This document shows positions 10,306 to 19,933 of a stretch of DNA of 27,841 bases, piece by piece. The number at the start of each line of letters is the position of its first letter. The first letter of the stretch is position 1. Both the position numbers and the translations under genes were made by a program. Source of the stretch: Actinidia chinensis (taxonomy: Eukaryota > Streptophyta > Magnoliopsida > Ericales > Actinidiaceae); the NCBI GenBank assembly GCA_009663005.1, contig VIGQ01000412.1, positions 1 to 27,841 of the forward strand, written 5' to 3'. A model generated the notes under the pieces. It saw nothing but the letters and a program-made list of their open reading frames with translations, had not been told where the DNA came from and searched no databases.

Positions 10306-11786
10306 CTCGGAACCTCGTTCGAGTTTGGGCTAGCTTTCCCTTGGATTTTTTTACCAATATACTGGATTAAAACCAATGAAGGCAGTTCGGAGCTTTATAA
10401 GTGATCGGTTAACCCCTTCTCGTGTTTTAATCAAGTTAACTTGTAAAACTTTCATTGGAACAAGTCGGGAAAACCCTCGTTTTTGAGTTCGGCTAGCTTT
10501 CCTTTAGAGTTGTTCTAACCAAGGTAACTAGGATTACAGGGCAGTGGAGGCCGTGGAGTTTATATTAGCCGGCTAACCCATGCTCGAGTTTTATTCGAGT
10601 TACCTTGTAAAAATTTGACGGACCAGCTCGGAACCCTCGTTCGAGTTCGCTCAGATTTCCCTTCAATTTTTTCTACCAAGTGTAACAGATTAAAACCAAT
10701 GAGGCAAGTTCGGATTTATTTTATATTGCTCGGTTAACCCTTTCTCGCGTTTAAATCAAGTTAATGTAAAACTTTCATTGACAAGCTCGGACACCCTCGT
10801 TCGAGTTCGACTAGCTTTCCCTTGGAGTTTTTCTACCAGTGAACTAGATTACAGGCAGTAAGGCAGTTGGGTTTGGAGCTTCAGATTAGCTCGGCTAACC
10901 CCTCTCGCGTTTTAATCGAGTTAATTGTAAATATTTGATTGGCCAACTTGGAACAGTGTTGCGAGTTCGGCTAGCTTTCTTGGATTTTTCTACAAGTGTA
11001 ACTGGGGATTAACAACAAGAAGGCTGTTTGGAGTTTCAACAGCTCATCTAAAACCCCTTCTAGCTTTTATCGACTTAACTGTAAAAAATTCATTGGACAG
11101 CTCGGAACCCTCGTTAGGAGGTTCGGCTCACACTTTCCCTTGGATTTTTTTACCAAGTGTAATGGATTTTAAAACAACAAAGGCAGAGTTCAGAGCTTCA
11201 TACAACTAGGACTAACTCTTCTTGTGTTTTTTTGTTTTTTTTCTATGCGGTTTAATCAGGTAACTGTAAAAATTTCATTGGACAAGCTCGGACCCTCGTT
11301 CGAGCTTCAGCTAGTTTCCCTTGGATTTTTCTACACGTGTTAAATGATATTAAAACCGCGAAGGGCAGTAGAAGTTCGGGAGCTTCATACTAGTTTGGCC
11401 AACCTCTTCTCGGGTTTTATGGAGTAGTTAACTCTGTAAAACTTCATTGGACAAGCTCGAAACCCTCGTTCGAGTTTGGGCTTAGCTTTCCTTGGATTTT
11501 TTATACCAAGGGTAAATTGGATTACAGCCAGTGAGGAAGCAAGCTTTTCGGAGCTTACTAGTCAGCTAATCCCTTCTCGAGTTTTAATCGACTTTTACTG
11601 TAAAAAATTTCATTGCCGACAAGCTCAGGGACCCTCGTTCGAGTTCGGCGAGCTTTCCCCTTTGGATTTTTTTTCACCATGTTGTACCTTCATTTAAAAC
11701 CAATTTAAAAGAAGATCAGAGATAAACTAGCCGGCTAACCCCTCTCGAATTTTAATCGAGTTAACTTGTAAAAAATTCATGGATAG
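10306..11786. repeat. Monomer run B' A B A2 C D E F G (second copy of the nine-monomer HOR)
   Basis: Units start near 10306, 10465, 10629, 10787, 10948, 11101, 11287, 11455 and 11620. From 10465 through the H unit that ends near 11951 the order A-B-A2-C-D-E-F-G-H matches 1572-3010. The D unit at 11101-11286 is lengthened by a T-rich insertion near 11224-11247. The G unit near 11620 shares the unusual CTCATT or CTTCATT in place of CTTGATT with the G unit near 2692, and both F-G junctions have CTCAGG, which supports direct copying. Confidence 0.8.
11224..11247. other. T-rich insertion within a D monomer
   Basis: About 24 bases, nearly all T with a few G, C and A, lie between CTTCTT and GCGGTTTAATC. 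The insertion sits at the same monomer position as the insertion near 19892-19933. It may be an artefact or a microsatellite-like expansion. Confidence 0.7.
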
Positions 11787-12612
11787 CTCAGAATCTCGTT
11801 CGAATTCGGCTAGCTTTTCCTTGGACTTTTCTAACAAGTGGAACAGGATTAAAAACCGATTTGAAGGCAGTCGGAGCTTCATACTAAAGTAGTCGGTTAA
11901 CCCTTCTCGCGTTTTTTAATCAAGTTCACTTGTAAAAATTCATTGGACAAGTCGGAAAACCCTAGTTCGAGTTCGGCTAGCTTCCCTGGAGGTTTTTCTA
12001 CCAAGTGTAACTAGATTACAGGCCAGTTGAGTGAAGGCAGGTTGGAGCTTCATATTAGCTCCGGCTAACCCCTTATTGCGTTTTAATCGAGTAACTTGTA
12101 AATATTTGATTGGCCAAACTGGACACCGTCGTTCGAGTTCGGCTAGCTTTTCCTTGGATTTTTTCTACCACGTTTGTACCTTGATTTAAAAACCAATGAA
12201 GACAATCGGAGATTCCTAATAGCCGGCTAAACACCTTCTCGCATTTATCGAGTTAACTTGTAAAAAATTCTTGGATAAGCTCGGAACCCTCGTTCGAATT
12301 CGGCTAGTTTCCTTGGATTTTTTTACCAAGTGCTAACTGCGACTAAAACCGATGAAGGCGTTCAGAGATAATATAGTTCGGCTAACCCCTTCTCGCATTT
12401 TATCGGTTTTTTAACTTGTTTGTAAAAATTTCATTGGACAATCTCGGGAAACCTCGTTCGAGTCGGCCGATGCTTCCTTGGATTTTTTCTACCACGTGTA
12501 CCTTGATTATTTTAAAACAAATGAAGGTAGATCTGACGAGTTCATACTAGCTCGCTAACCCCTTCTCGCATTTTAATCGAGTTAACTCTGATAAAAAATT
12601 CATTGGACTAAG
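11787..12612. repeat. Pentamer HOR H A2 C/G H2 G2, copy 1
   Basis: Units start near 11787, 11952, 12119, 12280 and 12444. The third unit starts like C (CACCGTCG after GGCCAAACT) but continues as G (CCACG...GTACCTTGATT). The fourth unit is H2 (CGATGAAGGCGTTCAGAGAT) and the fifth is G2 (GGTAGATCTGA). The H units at the start of both copies share GGACTTTTCTA or GACTTTTTCTA with AACAGGATTAAAAACCGAT. Confidence 0.85.
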
Positions 12613-13431
12613 CCTCGAATCTCGTTCGATTCGGCCCCTTAGCTTCTGCCTTGACTTTTTCTACCAAGCTGTAACAGGATTAAAAACCGATGAAAGGCCT
12701 GTTCGGCTTCATACTTAGCTCGGTTACCCCTTCTCTCGCGTTTTAATCAAGTTCATTGATAAAAATTTCATTGACAAGCTCGGAACCCTCGTTCGAGTTC
12801 GGCTAGCTTCCCTTGGAGTTTTTCTACAACGTGTAAAAGATTACAGGCAGTTGATGTGAAGGAGGTTTGGAGCTTCATATTAGAAAAACACCTCGGCTAA
12901 CCCCTTCTTGCGTTTTAATCGAGTTAAACTGTAAATATGATTGGCAAATTGGAACCGTCGTCCTCGAGTTCGGCTAGCTTTTCCTTGGATTTTTTCTACC
13001 ACGTTGTACCCTTGATTAAAACCATGAAGACAGATCAGAGATTCATTACCTAGCTCGGCTAACCCCTTCTCGCATTTTAATCGAGTTAACTTGCTAAAAA
13101 AACATTGGATAAGCTCGGACCCTCGTTCGAATTCGGCTAGCTTTCCTTTGGATTTTTTCCTACCACGTGTAACGTGGACTAAAACCGATGGAAGGCAGTT
13201 CAGAGATAATACATAGTTCGGCTAACCTTCTCGCAGTTTAATCGAGTTAATGTAAAAAGTTCATTGGACATCTCGGAAACCCTAGTCGAGTTCGGCGAGC
13301 GTTTCCTTGGATTGTTTCTACCCCGTGTAACTTGATTAAAACCAATGAAGGTAGATCTGAGTTATACTAGCTCGGCTAACCCCTTCTCGCATTTTAATCG
13401 ACTTAACTTGTAAAAAATTTCACTGGACAAG
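12613..13431. repeat. Pentamer HOR H A2 C/G H2 G2, copy 2
   Basis: Units start near 12613, 12778, 12946, 13113 and 13272, in the same order and with the same chimeric third unit as 11787-12612. The period is about 826 bp. The last G2 unit departs at its end: GACTTAACTTG and TTTCACTGG replace the G-type tail. That tail recurs in the unit at 3011-3174, and both are followed by an E unit with CTATCA. Confidence 0.85.
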
Positions 13432-14233
13432 CTCGGAACCTCGTTTTGAGTTCGCTTAGCTTCTCTTTGGATTTTTTTCTATCAGGGTACTGGATTAAAA
13501 ACCGACCCGAAGGACGTTAGGAGCTTCATAATAGTTGGCCAACCTCTTCTCGCGTTGTACGAGTTACTTGTAAAAATTCATTGGACAAGCTCGAAACCTC
13601 GTTCGAGTTGGCTGTAGCTTTCCCTTGGATTTTTTCTACCAAGTATAACTGGATTACAAGCAGTGAGGCATTTCGGAGCTTCATACTAACTCGGCTAAAA
13701 ACCCTTCGCGCGTTTTAATCGACTTAACTTGTAAAAATTTCATTGGCAAATCTCGGACCCTCGTTCGAGTTTCGGCGAGCTTTCCCTTGATTTTTTCTAC
13801 CACGTGTGTACCTTGATTAAAACCAATGAAGACATCAGAGATTCATCTAGCTCGCTAACCCCTTCTCCGCATTTTATCGAGTTTACTTGTAAAAAAGTCA
13901 TTGGATAACTCGACCCTCGTTCGAATTCGGCTTAGCTTTCCTTGGATTTTTTCACCAGTGTAACTGGACTACAACCGATGAAGGCAGTTCAGAGATTTAT
14001 ACGATTCGGCTAACCCCTTCTCGGCTTTTACTAATCGGTTAACTTGAAAAATTGCATTGGACAATCTCGGAACCCTCGTTCGGTTCGGCGAGCTTTCCCT
14101 TGGATTTTTTCTCTACCACGTGTACCTTGTTAAACCAATGAGGTAGATCTGCGATCATACTAGCTCGTTAAAACTTAATAACCCCTCTTCTCGCATTTTA
14201 ATCGAGTTAACTTGTAAAAAATCATTGTAAGAG
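13432..14233. repeat. Pentamer E F G H2 G2
   Basis: Units start near 13432, 13590, 13752, 13911 and 14067. G-H2-G2 resembles the last three units of the preceding pentamers (C/G-H2-G2), while E-F replaces H-A2. The G2 signature GGTAGATCTG lies near 14142 and the H2 signature GATGAAGGCAGTTCAGAGAT near 13977. Confidence 0.75.
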
Positions 14234-14560
14234 CTCGAACCCGCGTTCGACATTCGGCTGCTTTCTTTGGATTTTTTCTACCAAGTGTAACTGGATTAGA
14301 AACCGATGTAGGCAGTTCGGAGCTTCATACTAGTTTGTGTGGCCACCTCTTCTCGCGTTTTATCGTGTTACTTGTAAAAATTTCATTGACAAGCTCGAAA
14401 CCCGCGTTCGCGTTTGGGCTACTTTCCCTTGGATTTTTTCTACCAGTGTAACTGGATTACAGCCAGTGGAGGCAGTTCGAGGCTTTCATACTAGCTCGGC
14501 TACCCCTTCCTCGCGTTTTTTATCGACTTAACTACTTGTACAAATTTCTTGGACAACATA
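14234..14560. repeat. Chimeric monomer H/E followed by F
   Basis: The unit near 14234 has an H-like first half (ACATTCGGCTGC, AACCGATGTAGG) and an E-like second half (TAGTTTG...GGCCACCTC). The F unit near 14392 has GTTTGGGCTAC and GGATTACAGCCAGTGG. This pair links the G2-ending pentamers on the left with the I-type blocks on the right. Confidence 0.65.
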
Positions 14561-15053
14561 ACGGAACCTCGTTCGAGTTTGGGCTAAAGCTTTCCCTTGA
14601 ATTTTTTTAACAATGTAATTGGATTAAAACGCAAATGAAGTCATTCGAGCTTCCATACTATGCTCATGCTAACCCCTTCTTTAGTTTTAATCGACTTAAC
14701 TTGTTAAAATTTCATTGGACAAACTGGAACCCTCGTTGATGTTCGGTTTTAACTTTTTCCTTGGATTTTTTTCTACATGTGTACTGGATTAAAACCGCGA
14801 GGCAGTGTTCGGAGCTTCATACAGTTGGCCACCTCTTCTTCTCGTGTTTTAATCGAGTTAACTTGTAAACAATTTCATTGGACAGCTCGGAAAACCCTCG
14901 TTCGAGTTGGGCTAGCTTTCCTTTGGTTTTTTTCTACCAAGTGTACCTCCTGGATTAAAGCAGCCATTGAAGGCCAGTTCGGATGCTTCATACTAGCTCG
15001 GCAACCCCTGCTTGCATTTTAATCGACTAACTTGTAAAAATTTCATTGGACAG

Positions 15054-15283
15054 CTAAGAACCTCGTTCGAGTTCGACAAGCTCGCCCTTGGATTTTTTTC
15101 TACACGTGTAACTGGATTAAATCAACGAAGTCAATTCGGAGCTTCATACTAGTTCGGCTAACCCCTTCTCCCGCGTTTTAATGGATTAAAACCGCGAAGG
15201 TAGTTCGGAGCTTTCAATACTAGTTTGGCCAACCTCTTCTCGCATTTACGGTGTTTTAACGTTGTAAAAATTCATTGGACAAG
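15054..15283. repeat. Fused monomer J, copy 1 (one unit plus the distal ~70 bp of another)
   Basis: After the normal CCGCGTTTTAAT the sequence jumps to GGATTAAAACC of a following E-like unit, skipping the CGAGTTAACTTG...GTGTAACT stretch, about 93 bp by consensus. The joint at 15176-15191 reads TTTTAATGGATTAAAA, a perfect 7-bp palindrome with a 2-bp centre. The first part is P-like (GACAAGC, AATCAACGAAG) and the second part is E-like (TAGTTTGGCCAACC, GCATTTACGG). Confidence 0.85.
15176..15191. other. Palindromic deletion joint in fused monomer J
   Basis: TTTTAAT, GG, ATTAAAA: the fusion places the TTTTAAT of one unit next to the ATTAAAA of the next and creates a perfect inverted repeat that no normal unit has. 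The same joint lies at 16059-16074. Confidence 0.85.
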
Positions 15284-15928
15284 CTCGAACCCTCGTCCGA
15301 GTTTGGGCTAGCTTTCCCTTGTTTTTCTACCAAGTGTAACTGGATTTAGCCAGTGAAGGCAGTTCGGCAAGCTTCATACTAGCTCGGCTTACCCCTTCTC
15401 GCGTTTTTAATATCGCTTAACTGTAAAAATTTCATTGGCCAAACTCGGACCCCTCGTTCGAGTTTTGGCTAGCTTTCCCTTGGTTTTTTTTACCAGTGTA
15501 ATTGGATTAAACCAATGAAGTCCAGTTTCGATCTCATAACTGCTCGGCTACCCCTTCTTTAGTTTTAAAGATCGACTTAACTTGTAAAAATTTCATTGGA
15601 CCAACTCGAAACCTCGTTCGAGTTCGGAATAGCTTTCCCTCCCGCTGTATTTTTTCCTACCCACGTTACTGGATTAAAACCGACGAAGGCATTCGTAGCT
15701 TCATACTAGTTTGGCCACCTCTTCTCTCGCGTTTTAATCGTTTAACTTGTAAAATGTCATTGGACAAGCTCGGAAAACCTCGTTCGAGTTTGGGCTAGCT
15801 TTTCCCCTTGGATTTTTTCTACCAAGTGTACTGGATGAAAACTAACGAGAAAGTCAGAGCTTCATACTAGCTCGGCTACCCCTTCTCGCGTTTTAATCGA
15901 CTTAACTTGTAAAAATTTCATGGACAAG

Positions 15929-16168
15929 CTGAGGTCGGAACCCTCGTTCGAGTTCGGCAAGCTCTCCCTTGATTGTTTTCTAATACCACGTGTACTGGAT
16001 TAAAACTCAACGAGGCAGTTCGGAGCTTCATATAGTTCGCGGCTAACCCCTTCTCGCGTTTTAATGGATTAAAACCGACGAAGGTAGTTTTTCAGAGCTT
16101 CATACTGTTTGGCCAACCTCTTCTCGCATTTTACTCGTGTTAACTTGTAAAAATTTAATATGACAAGC
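15929..16168. repeat. Fused monomer J, copy 2
   Basis: The joint is identical to that of copy 1, here at 16059-16074, 883 bp downstream of it. Both flanks share the private words GAAGGTAGTT and CTCGCATTTAC (here CTCGCATTTTAC) after the joint. One deletion event followed by duplication of the surrounding five-unit block explains both copies more simply than two independent events. Confidence 0.85.
16059..16074. other. Palindromic deletion joint, second copy
   Basis: It is identical in all 16 bases to 15176-15191 and lies 883 bp downstream of it. No sequencing noise affects either copy, so the joint is unlikely to be a read artefact. Confidence 0.85.
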
Positions 16169-16351
16169 TCGAAAAAAAAAAACCCTCGTCGAGTTCGCTA
16201 GCTTTCCCTTGGATTTTTTCTACCAAGTGTAACTGATTACACACATACAGCGCAGTTAATGTAATTCGGAGCTTCATACTATTTCGGCTTACCCCTTCTC
16301 GCGTTTTTAATCGAGTTAACTTGTAAAAATTTCATTGGAAAAAACAAAAAG

Positions 16352-16869
16352 CTCGGAACCCTCGTTCGGTTGGGCTAGCTTTCCCCTTGTTTTTCTAACA
16401 AAGTGAACTGGATTAAAACACGAAAAAGTTCGGGAGTTGTGAAGAAGGTGGAAGTAAGTTGCTCTTCCCAAAAATACTAGCTCGGCTAACCCCTTCTCAT
16501 CTCGCGTTTTAATCGCCTTAACTGGTTAAATTTCATTGGACAAGCTCGAACCCTCGTTCGATTTGGCTAGCTTTTCCTTGGATTTTGTTTTACAATGTAA
16601 TTGGATTAAAACCAATGGAAGTCAGTTCGGAGCTCATACTAGCTCGCTAACCCTTCTTAGTTTAATCCTCGACTTAACTTGTAAAAATTTCATTGGACAA
16701 AACTCGGAACCCTCGTTCGAGTTCGGCTAGCTTTTCCTTGGATTTTTTCTATCTACCTACCAGTGTAACTGGTTAAAGCCAACGAAGGCATTTGGAGCTT
16801 CATACTAGTTTGGCCACCTCTTCTCTCGCGTTTTAATCGAGTTAACTTGTTAAAAATTTCATGGACAAT
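16352..16869. repeat. Trimer F3 I E, copy 1
   Basis: Units start near 16352, 16544 and 16703. The first unit is lengthened by an unrelated insertion near 16437-16473. F3 and its partner in copy 2 share a private CTTCTCATC...TCTCGCG duplication (16494-16506 and 16981-16997). The E unit has GCCAACGAAGGCA in place of ACCGACGAAGG. Confidence 0.8.
16437..16473. other. 37-bp non-satellite insertion in an F3 monomer
   Basis: Between CGGGAG and ATACTAGCTCGG, where CTTC is expected, lies a purine-rich stretch that does not align to any part of the monomer. It contains GGAAG (16450-16454) and CTTCC (16464-16468) as a short inverted repeat. The origin is unknown. Confidence 0.75.
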
Positions 16870-17355
16870 CTCGGAACGCGCGTTCGAGTTTTGGCTAGCC
16901 TTTCCTTGGATTTTTCTATCAATGTAACTGGATTAACACTAACGAGAAAGGTCGGAGCTTCATACTAGCTCGGCTAACCCCTTCTCATCCTCTCGCGTTT
17001 TAATGATCGCTTAACTGTAAAAAATTTTATTGACACTCGGAACCCTCGTTCGAGTTTGGGCTAAGCTTTCCCTTGGATTTGTTTTAACGCAAGTGTAATT
17101 GGATTAAAACCATGAGTCTTTTCGGATTTCATACAGCTCGCTAACCCGTATTTAGTTTTAAAATCGACTTAACTTGTAAAAATTCATTGGACAAACTCGA
17201 ACCCTCGTTCGAGTTCGGCTAGCTTTCCCTTGGATTTTTTTCTACACGGTAACTGGTATTAAAGCCACGAAGCAATTTTGAGCTCATACTAGTTTTGGCA
17301 AAGACCTCTTCTCGCGTTTTAATCGAGTTAACTGTAAAAATTTAATAGGAACAAG
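16870..17355. repeat. Trimer F3 I E, copy 2
   Basis: Units start near 16870, 17036 and 17196, with a trimer length of 486 bp, close to three times 161. The shared CTCATCCTCTCGCG in F3, the CTTTAG or TTTAG...AATCGACTT in I, and the AAAGCCAACG or AAAGCCACG centre in E tie it to copy 1. Confidence 0.8.
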
Positions 17356-17988
17356 CTCGGACCCTCGGTCGAGTTCGTCTCGCTTTCCCTTGGATTTTTT
17401 CTACAAGTGTAACGGATTACAGCCAGTGGGGCCAATTCGGAGCCTTCATACAGATCGGCTAACCCCTTCTTGCGTTTTAATAGACTAACTTGTTAACATT
17501 TCATGGACAAGCTCGGAACCACTCGTTCGAGTTCGGCCCGAGCTTCCTTAGGAATCTTTTCTACCAAGTGCTACCGTGATTAAAACCAATGAAGGCCAGA
17601 TCAGAGATTAATACTAGCTCGGCTAAACACTTCTCGCATTTTAATCGAGTTAACTTGTAATTTGATGACAAGCTGGGAACCCTCGTTCGCGGTTCGTCTA
17701 GCTTTTCCTTGGATTTTTTCTACCCAAGTTGTAACTGGATTACAGCCAGTGGGCAATTCGCGCTTCATACTAGCTCGCATAACCCCTTCTTGCGTGTTAA
17801 TAGACTTAACTTGTAAACAGTTAATTGGACAGCTCGGAACCCTGTTTCGAGTTCGGCGAGCTTTCCTTAGGCTCTTTCTACCACGTGTACCTGATTAAAA
17901 ACCAATGAAGGCAGATCAAGTTCATACTAGCTCCGGCAACCCCTTCTAGCATTTAATCGAGGTTAACTTGTAAAAAATCGTGGACAAG
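17356..17988. repeat. Two L-G3 dimers
   Basis: Units start near 17356 (L), 17511 (G3), 17673 (L) and 17832 (G3). L is marked by GTGGGGCCAATTCGG or GTGGGCAATTCG, CTTCTTGCG and AATAGACTAAC or AATAGACTTAAC with AAACATTTC. G3 is marked by CCTTAGGAATC or CCTTAGGCTC and CAGATCA. The dimer period is 316-317 bp. A third L-G3 pair lies at 18314-18628 and a fourth at 24505-24818. Confidence 0.8.
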
Positions 17989-18798
17989 CGCGGTACACCC
18001 TTTTTCGAATTGGCTAGCTTTTTCTTGGATTTTTTATACAAAGATAACTGGATACAACCAATGAAGGCAGTGCGGAAGCTTCATACTAGCTCGGTTAACC
18101 ACTTCTCGCGTTTTTAAATCAGTAACTTGTAAAAAAATTTCATTGGACAAGCTCGCGAACCATCGTTCGAGTCGGCTAGCATTCCCTTGGAGTTTTTATA
18201 CCAAGTGTAACTAGATTGCAGGCAGTGAAGGGCAGTTGGAGTTTCATATTAGCTCGGCTAACCCCTTCTCGCGTTGTAATCGAGTTAAGCTTGTAAAAAT
18301 TTGATTGCGACAAGCCTGGGAACCCTAGTTCGAGTTCGTCTAGCTTTCCCTTGGATTTTTTTAACCAAGTGTAACTGGATTAAAGCCAAGTGGGCAATTG
18401 GGCTTCATACTAGCTCGGCTTAACCCCTTCTTGCGTTTTATAGACTTAACTTGTAAACATTTCATGGGACTAGCTCGGAACCCTCGTTGAGTTCGTGCGA
18501 GCTTTCCTTAGGATCTTTTCTACCCGTGTACCTTGATTAAAACCATGAAGGCCAGAAGAGATTTCCGATAGCTCGGCTAACCCCTTCTCGCATTTTAATC
18601 GAGTTAACGTTGTAAAATTAATAGGACAAGCTCGGAACCCCGTTCGAGTTCGGCTAGCATTCCCTTGGAGTTTTTATACCAAGTGTAACTAGGATGACAG
18701 GAAGGAAGGCATGTTAGAGTTGGACGAGTTTCATATTAGCTCGGCTAACCCCTTCTTCTCGCGTTTTAATCGAGGAACTTTAAAAATTTGATTGGACA
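17989..18798. repeat. Monomer run M A L G3 A
   Basis: Units start near 17989 (M: GATAACTGGATACAACCAATG, AGTGCGG), 18151 (A with GCTAGCATTCCC and GATTGCAGGCAG), 18314 (L), 18473 (G3) and 18629 (A). Together with the preceding L-G3 pair, the order L-G3-M-A at 17673-18313 repeats at 24505-25147. Confidence 0.75.
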
Positions 18799-19140
18799 GA
18801 TCGGAACCCTCGTTCGAGTTCGGCTAGCTTTCTTAGGATTTTTTCTACCAATGTAATGGATTACAACCACGAAGCAGTCAGAGCTTCATAAAACTTTGGC
18901 TAACTCTTCTGCGTTTTTAATCGAGTTAACTTGTAAAAAATTCATGGACAATCTGGAACCCTCGTTCGAGTTTAGCTAGCTTCCCTTGGAGTTTTCATAC
19001 CAAGTGTAACTGGATTATAAAAGACAGTGAAGGCAGGAGGTTGGAGCTTAATACTAGCTCGGAGCTCCTTCTCGCGTTTTAATCGACTTAACTTGTAAAT
19101 ATGTCATTGAGACAAGCTCGGAACCCTCGTTCGTTCTACA

Positions 19141-19151
19141 GAAAAAAAAAA
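19141..19151. other. Poly-A disruption of an O monomer
   Basis: After CGTTCGTTCTACAG an A run replaces the expected GAGTTCGGCTAG, and the unit resumes at CTTTCCCAT. It appears only here, so it may be an artefact. Confidence 0.7.
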
Positions 19152-19891
19152 CTTTCCCATCGAGTTTTTCTACACATGTACTGGATTAAAACCAACGAAG
19201 GAAGTTCGGAGCTTCATACTAGTTGGCCAACCTTTCTCGCGTTTTTATCGAGTTAACTTGTAAATTCATTGGACAACTCGGAAACCGACGTTCGAGTTTG
19301 GCTAGCTTTCCCTTGGATTTTTTCTACCACGTGTAATGATTAAAACGGCGAAGGCAAGGTTCGGGAGCTTCATACTAGTTGGCCAACCTCTTCTCGCGTT
19401 TTAATCGAGGTTAACTTGTAAAAATTTCATTGGACAAGATCGGGAACGCCGTTCGAAGTTGGTAGCTTTCCCCTTGGAATTTTTCTACACAAGTGTAATT
19501 GGATTACAGCCAGTGAAGGCAGTCGAAACTTCATAATAGTTCGGCTAACCTCTTCTCGGGTTTAATCGAGTAACTTGATAAAATGAAAAAAATTTTATTG
19601 GACAAGCTCGGAACCCTCGTTCGGAGTTCGGCCAAGCTTTCCATTGGATTTTTTCTATTACGTGTAAATGCGATTAAAACCAACGAAGGCAGTTCGGAGC
19701 TTCATACTAGTTCGGCTAAGCTCTTCTCGCGTTTTAAATCGAGTTAACTTGTAAAAATTTCATTGGACAAGCTCGGAACCCTTCGTTCGAGTTTGGGATA
19801 GCTTTTACTTTGGATTTTTTTACCACGTGTAACTGGATTAAAATAACGAAAGACAGTCAGAGACTTTATATAGCTCGGCCTACCACTTCTC

Positions 19892-19933
19892 ATATTCACT
19901 CAGACCTGCCTGTTTTTTGTTCGTTTTTTCTTT
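19892..19933. other. 42-bp non-satellite insertion in a K-like monomer
   Basis: Between CACTTCTC and GCGTTTTTCATCG lies an unrelated stretch that begins ATATTCACTCAGACC and ends in T-rich sequence (TTTTTTGTTCGTTTTTTC). It sits at the same monomer position as the T-rich insertion near 11224-11247. No terminal inverted repeat or target-site duplication is evident. Confidence 0.75.

Larger units (their letters stand above)
14561..15443. repeat. Block I E F2 J F, copy 1
   Basis: Units start near 14561 (I: TTGGATTAAAACGCAAATGAAG with CTTTAGTTTTAATC), 14724 (E), 14884 (an F-like unit with a GCAGCCATTGAAGG centre), 15054 (fused J unit, about 230 bp) and 15284 (F). The same order returns at 15444-16351, which makes this a higher-order repeat of about 885 bp that includes a defective, lengthened member. 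Confidence 0.8.
15444..16351. repeat. Block I E F3 J F, copy 2
   Basis: Units start near 15444, 15609, 15770, 15929 (fused J unit, about 240 bp) and 16168. The J joint is the same as in copy 1. The third unit differs from copy 1: it carries ACTAACGAGAAAG, the F3 mark that continues in the following trimers. The last unit has an 11-A run at 16172-16182 and a disturbed centre (CACACATACAGCGC). Confidence 0.8.

Noticed and set aside
19892..19933. Transposable element insertion
   Set aside because: It is only about 42 bp, has no terminal inverted repeats, target-site duplication or coding capacity, and partly consists of a T-rich run.
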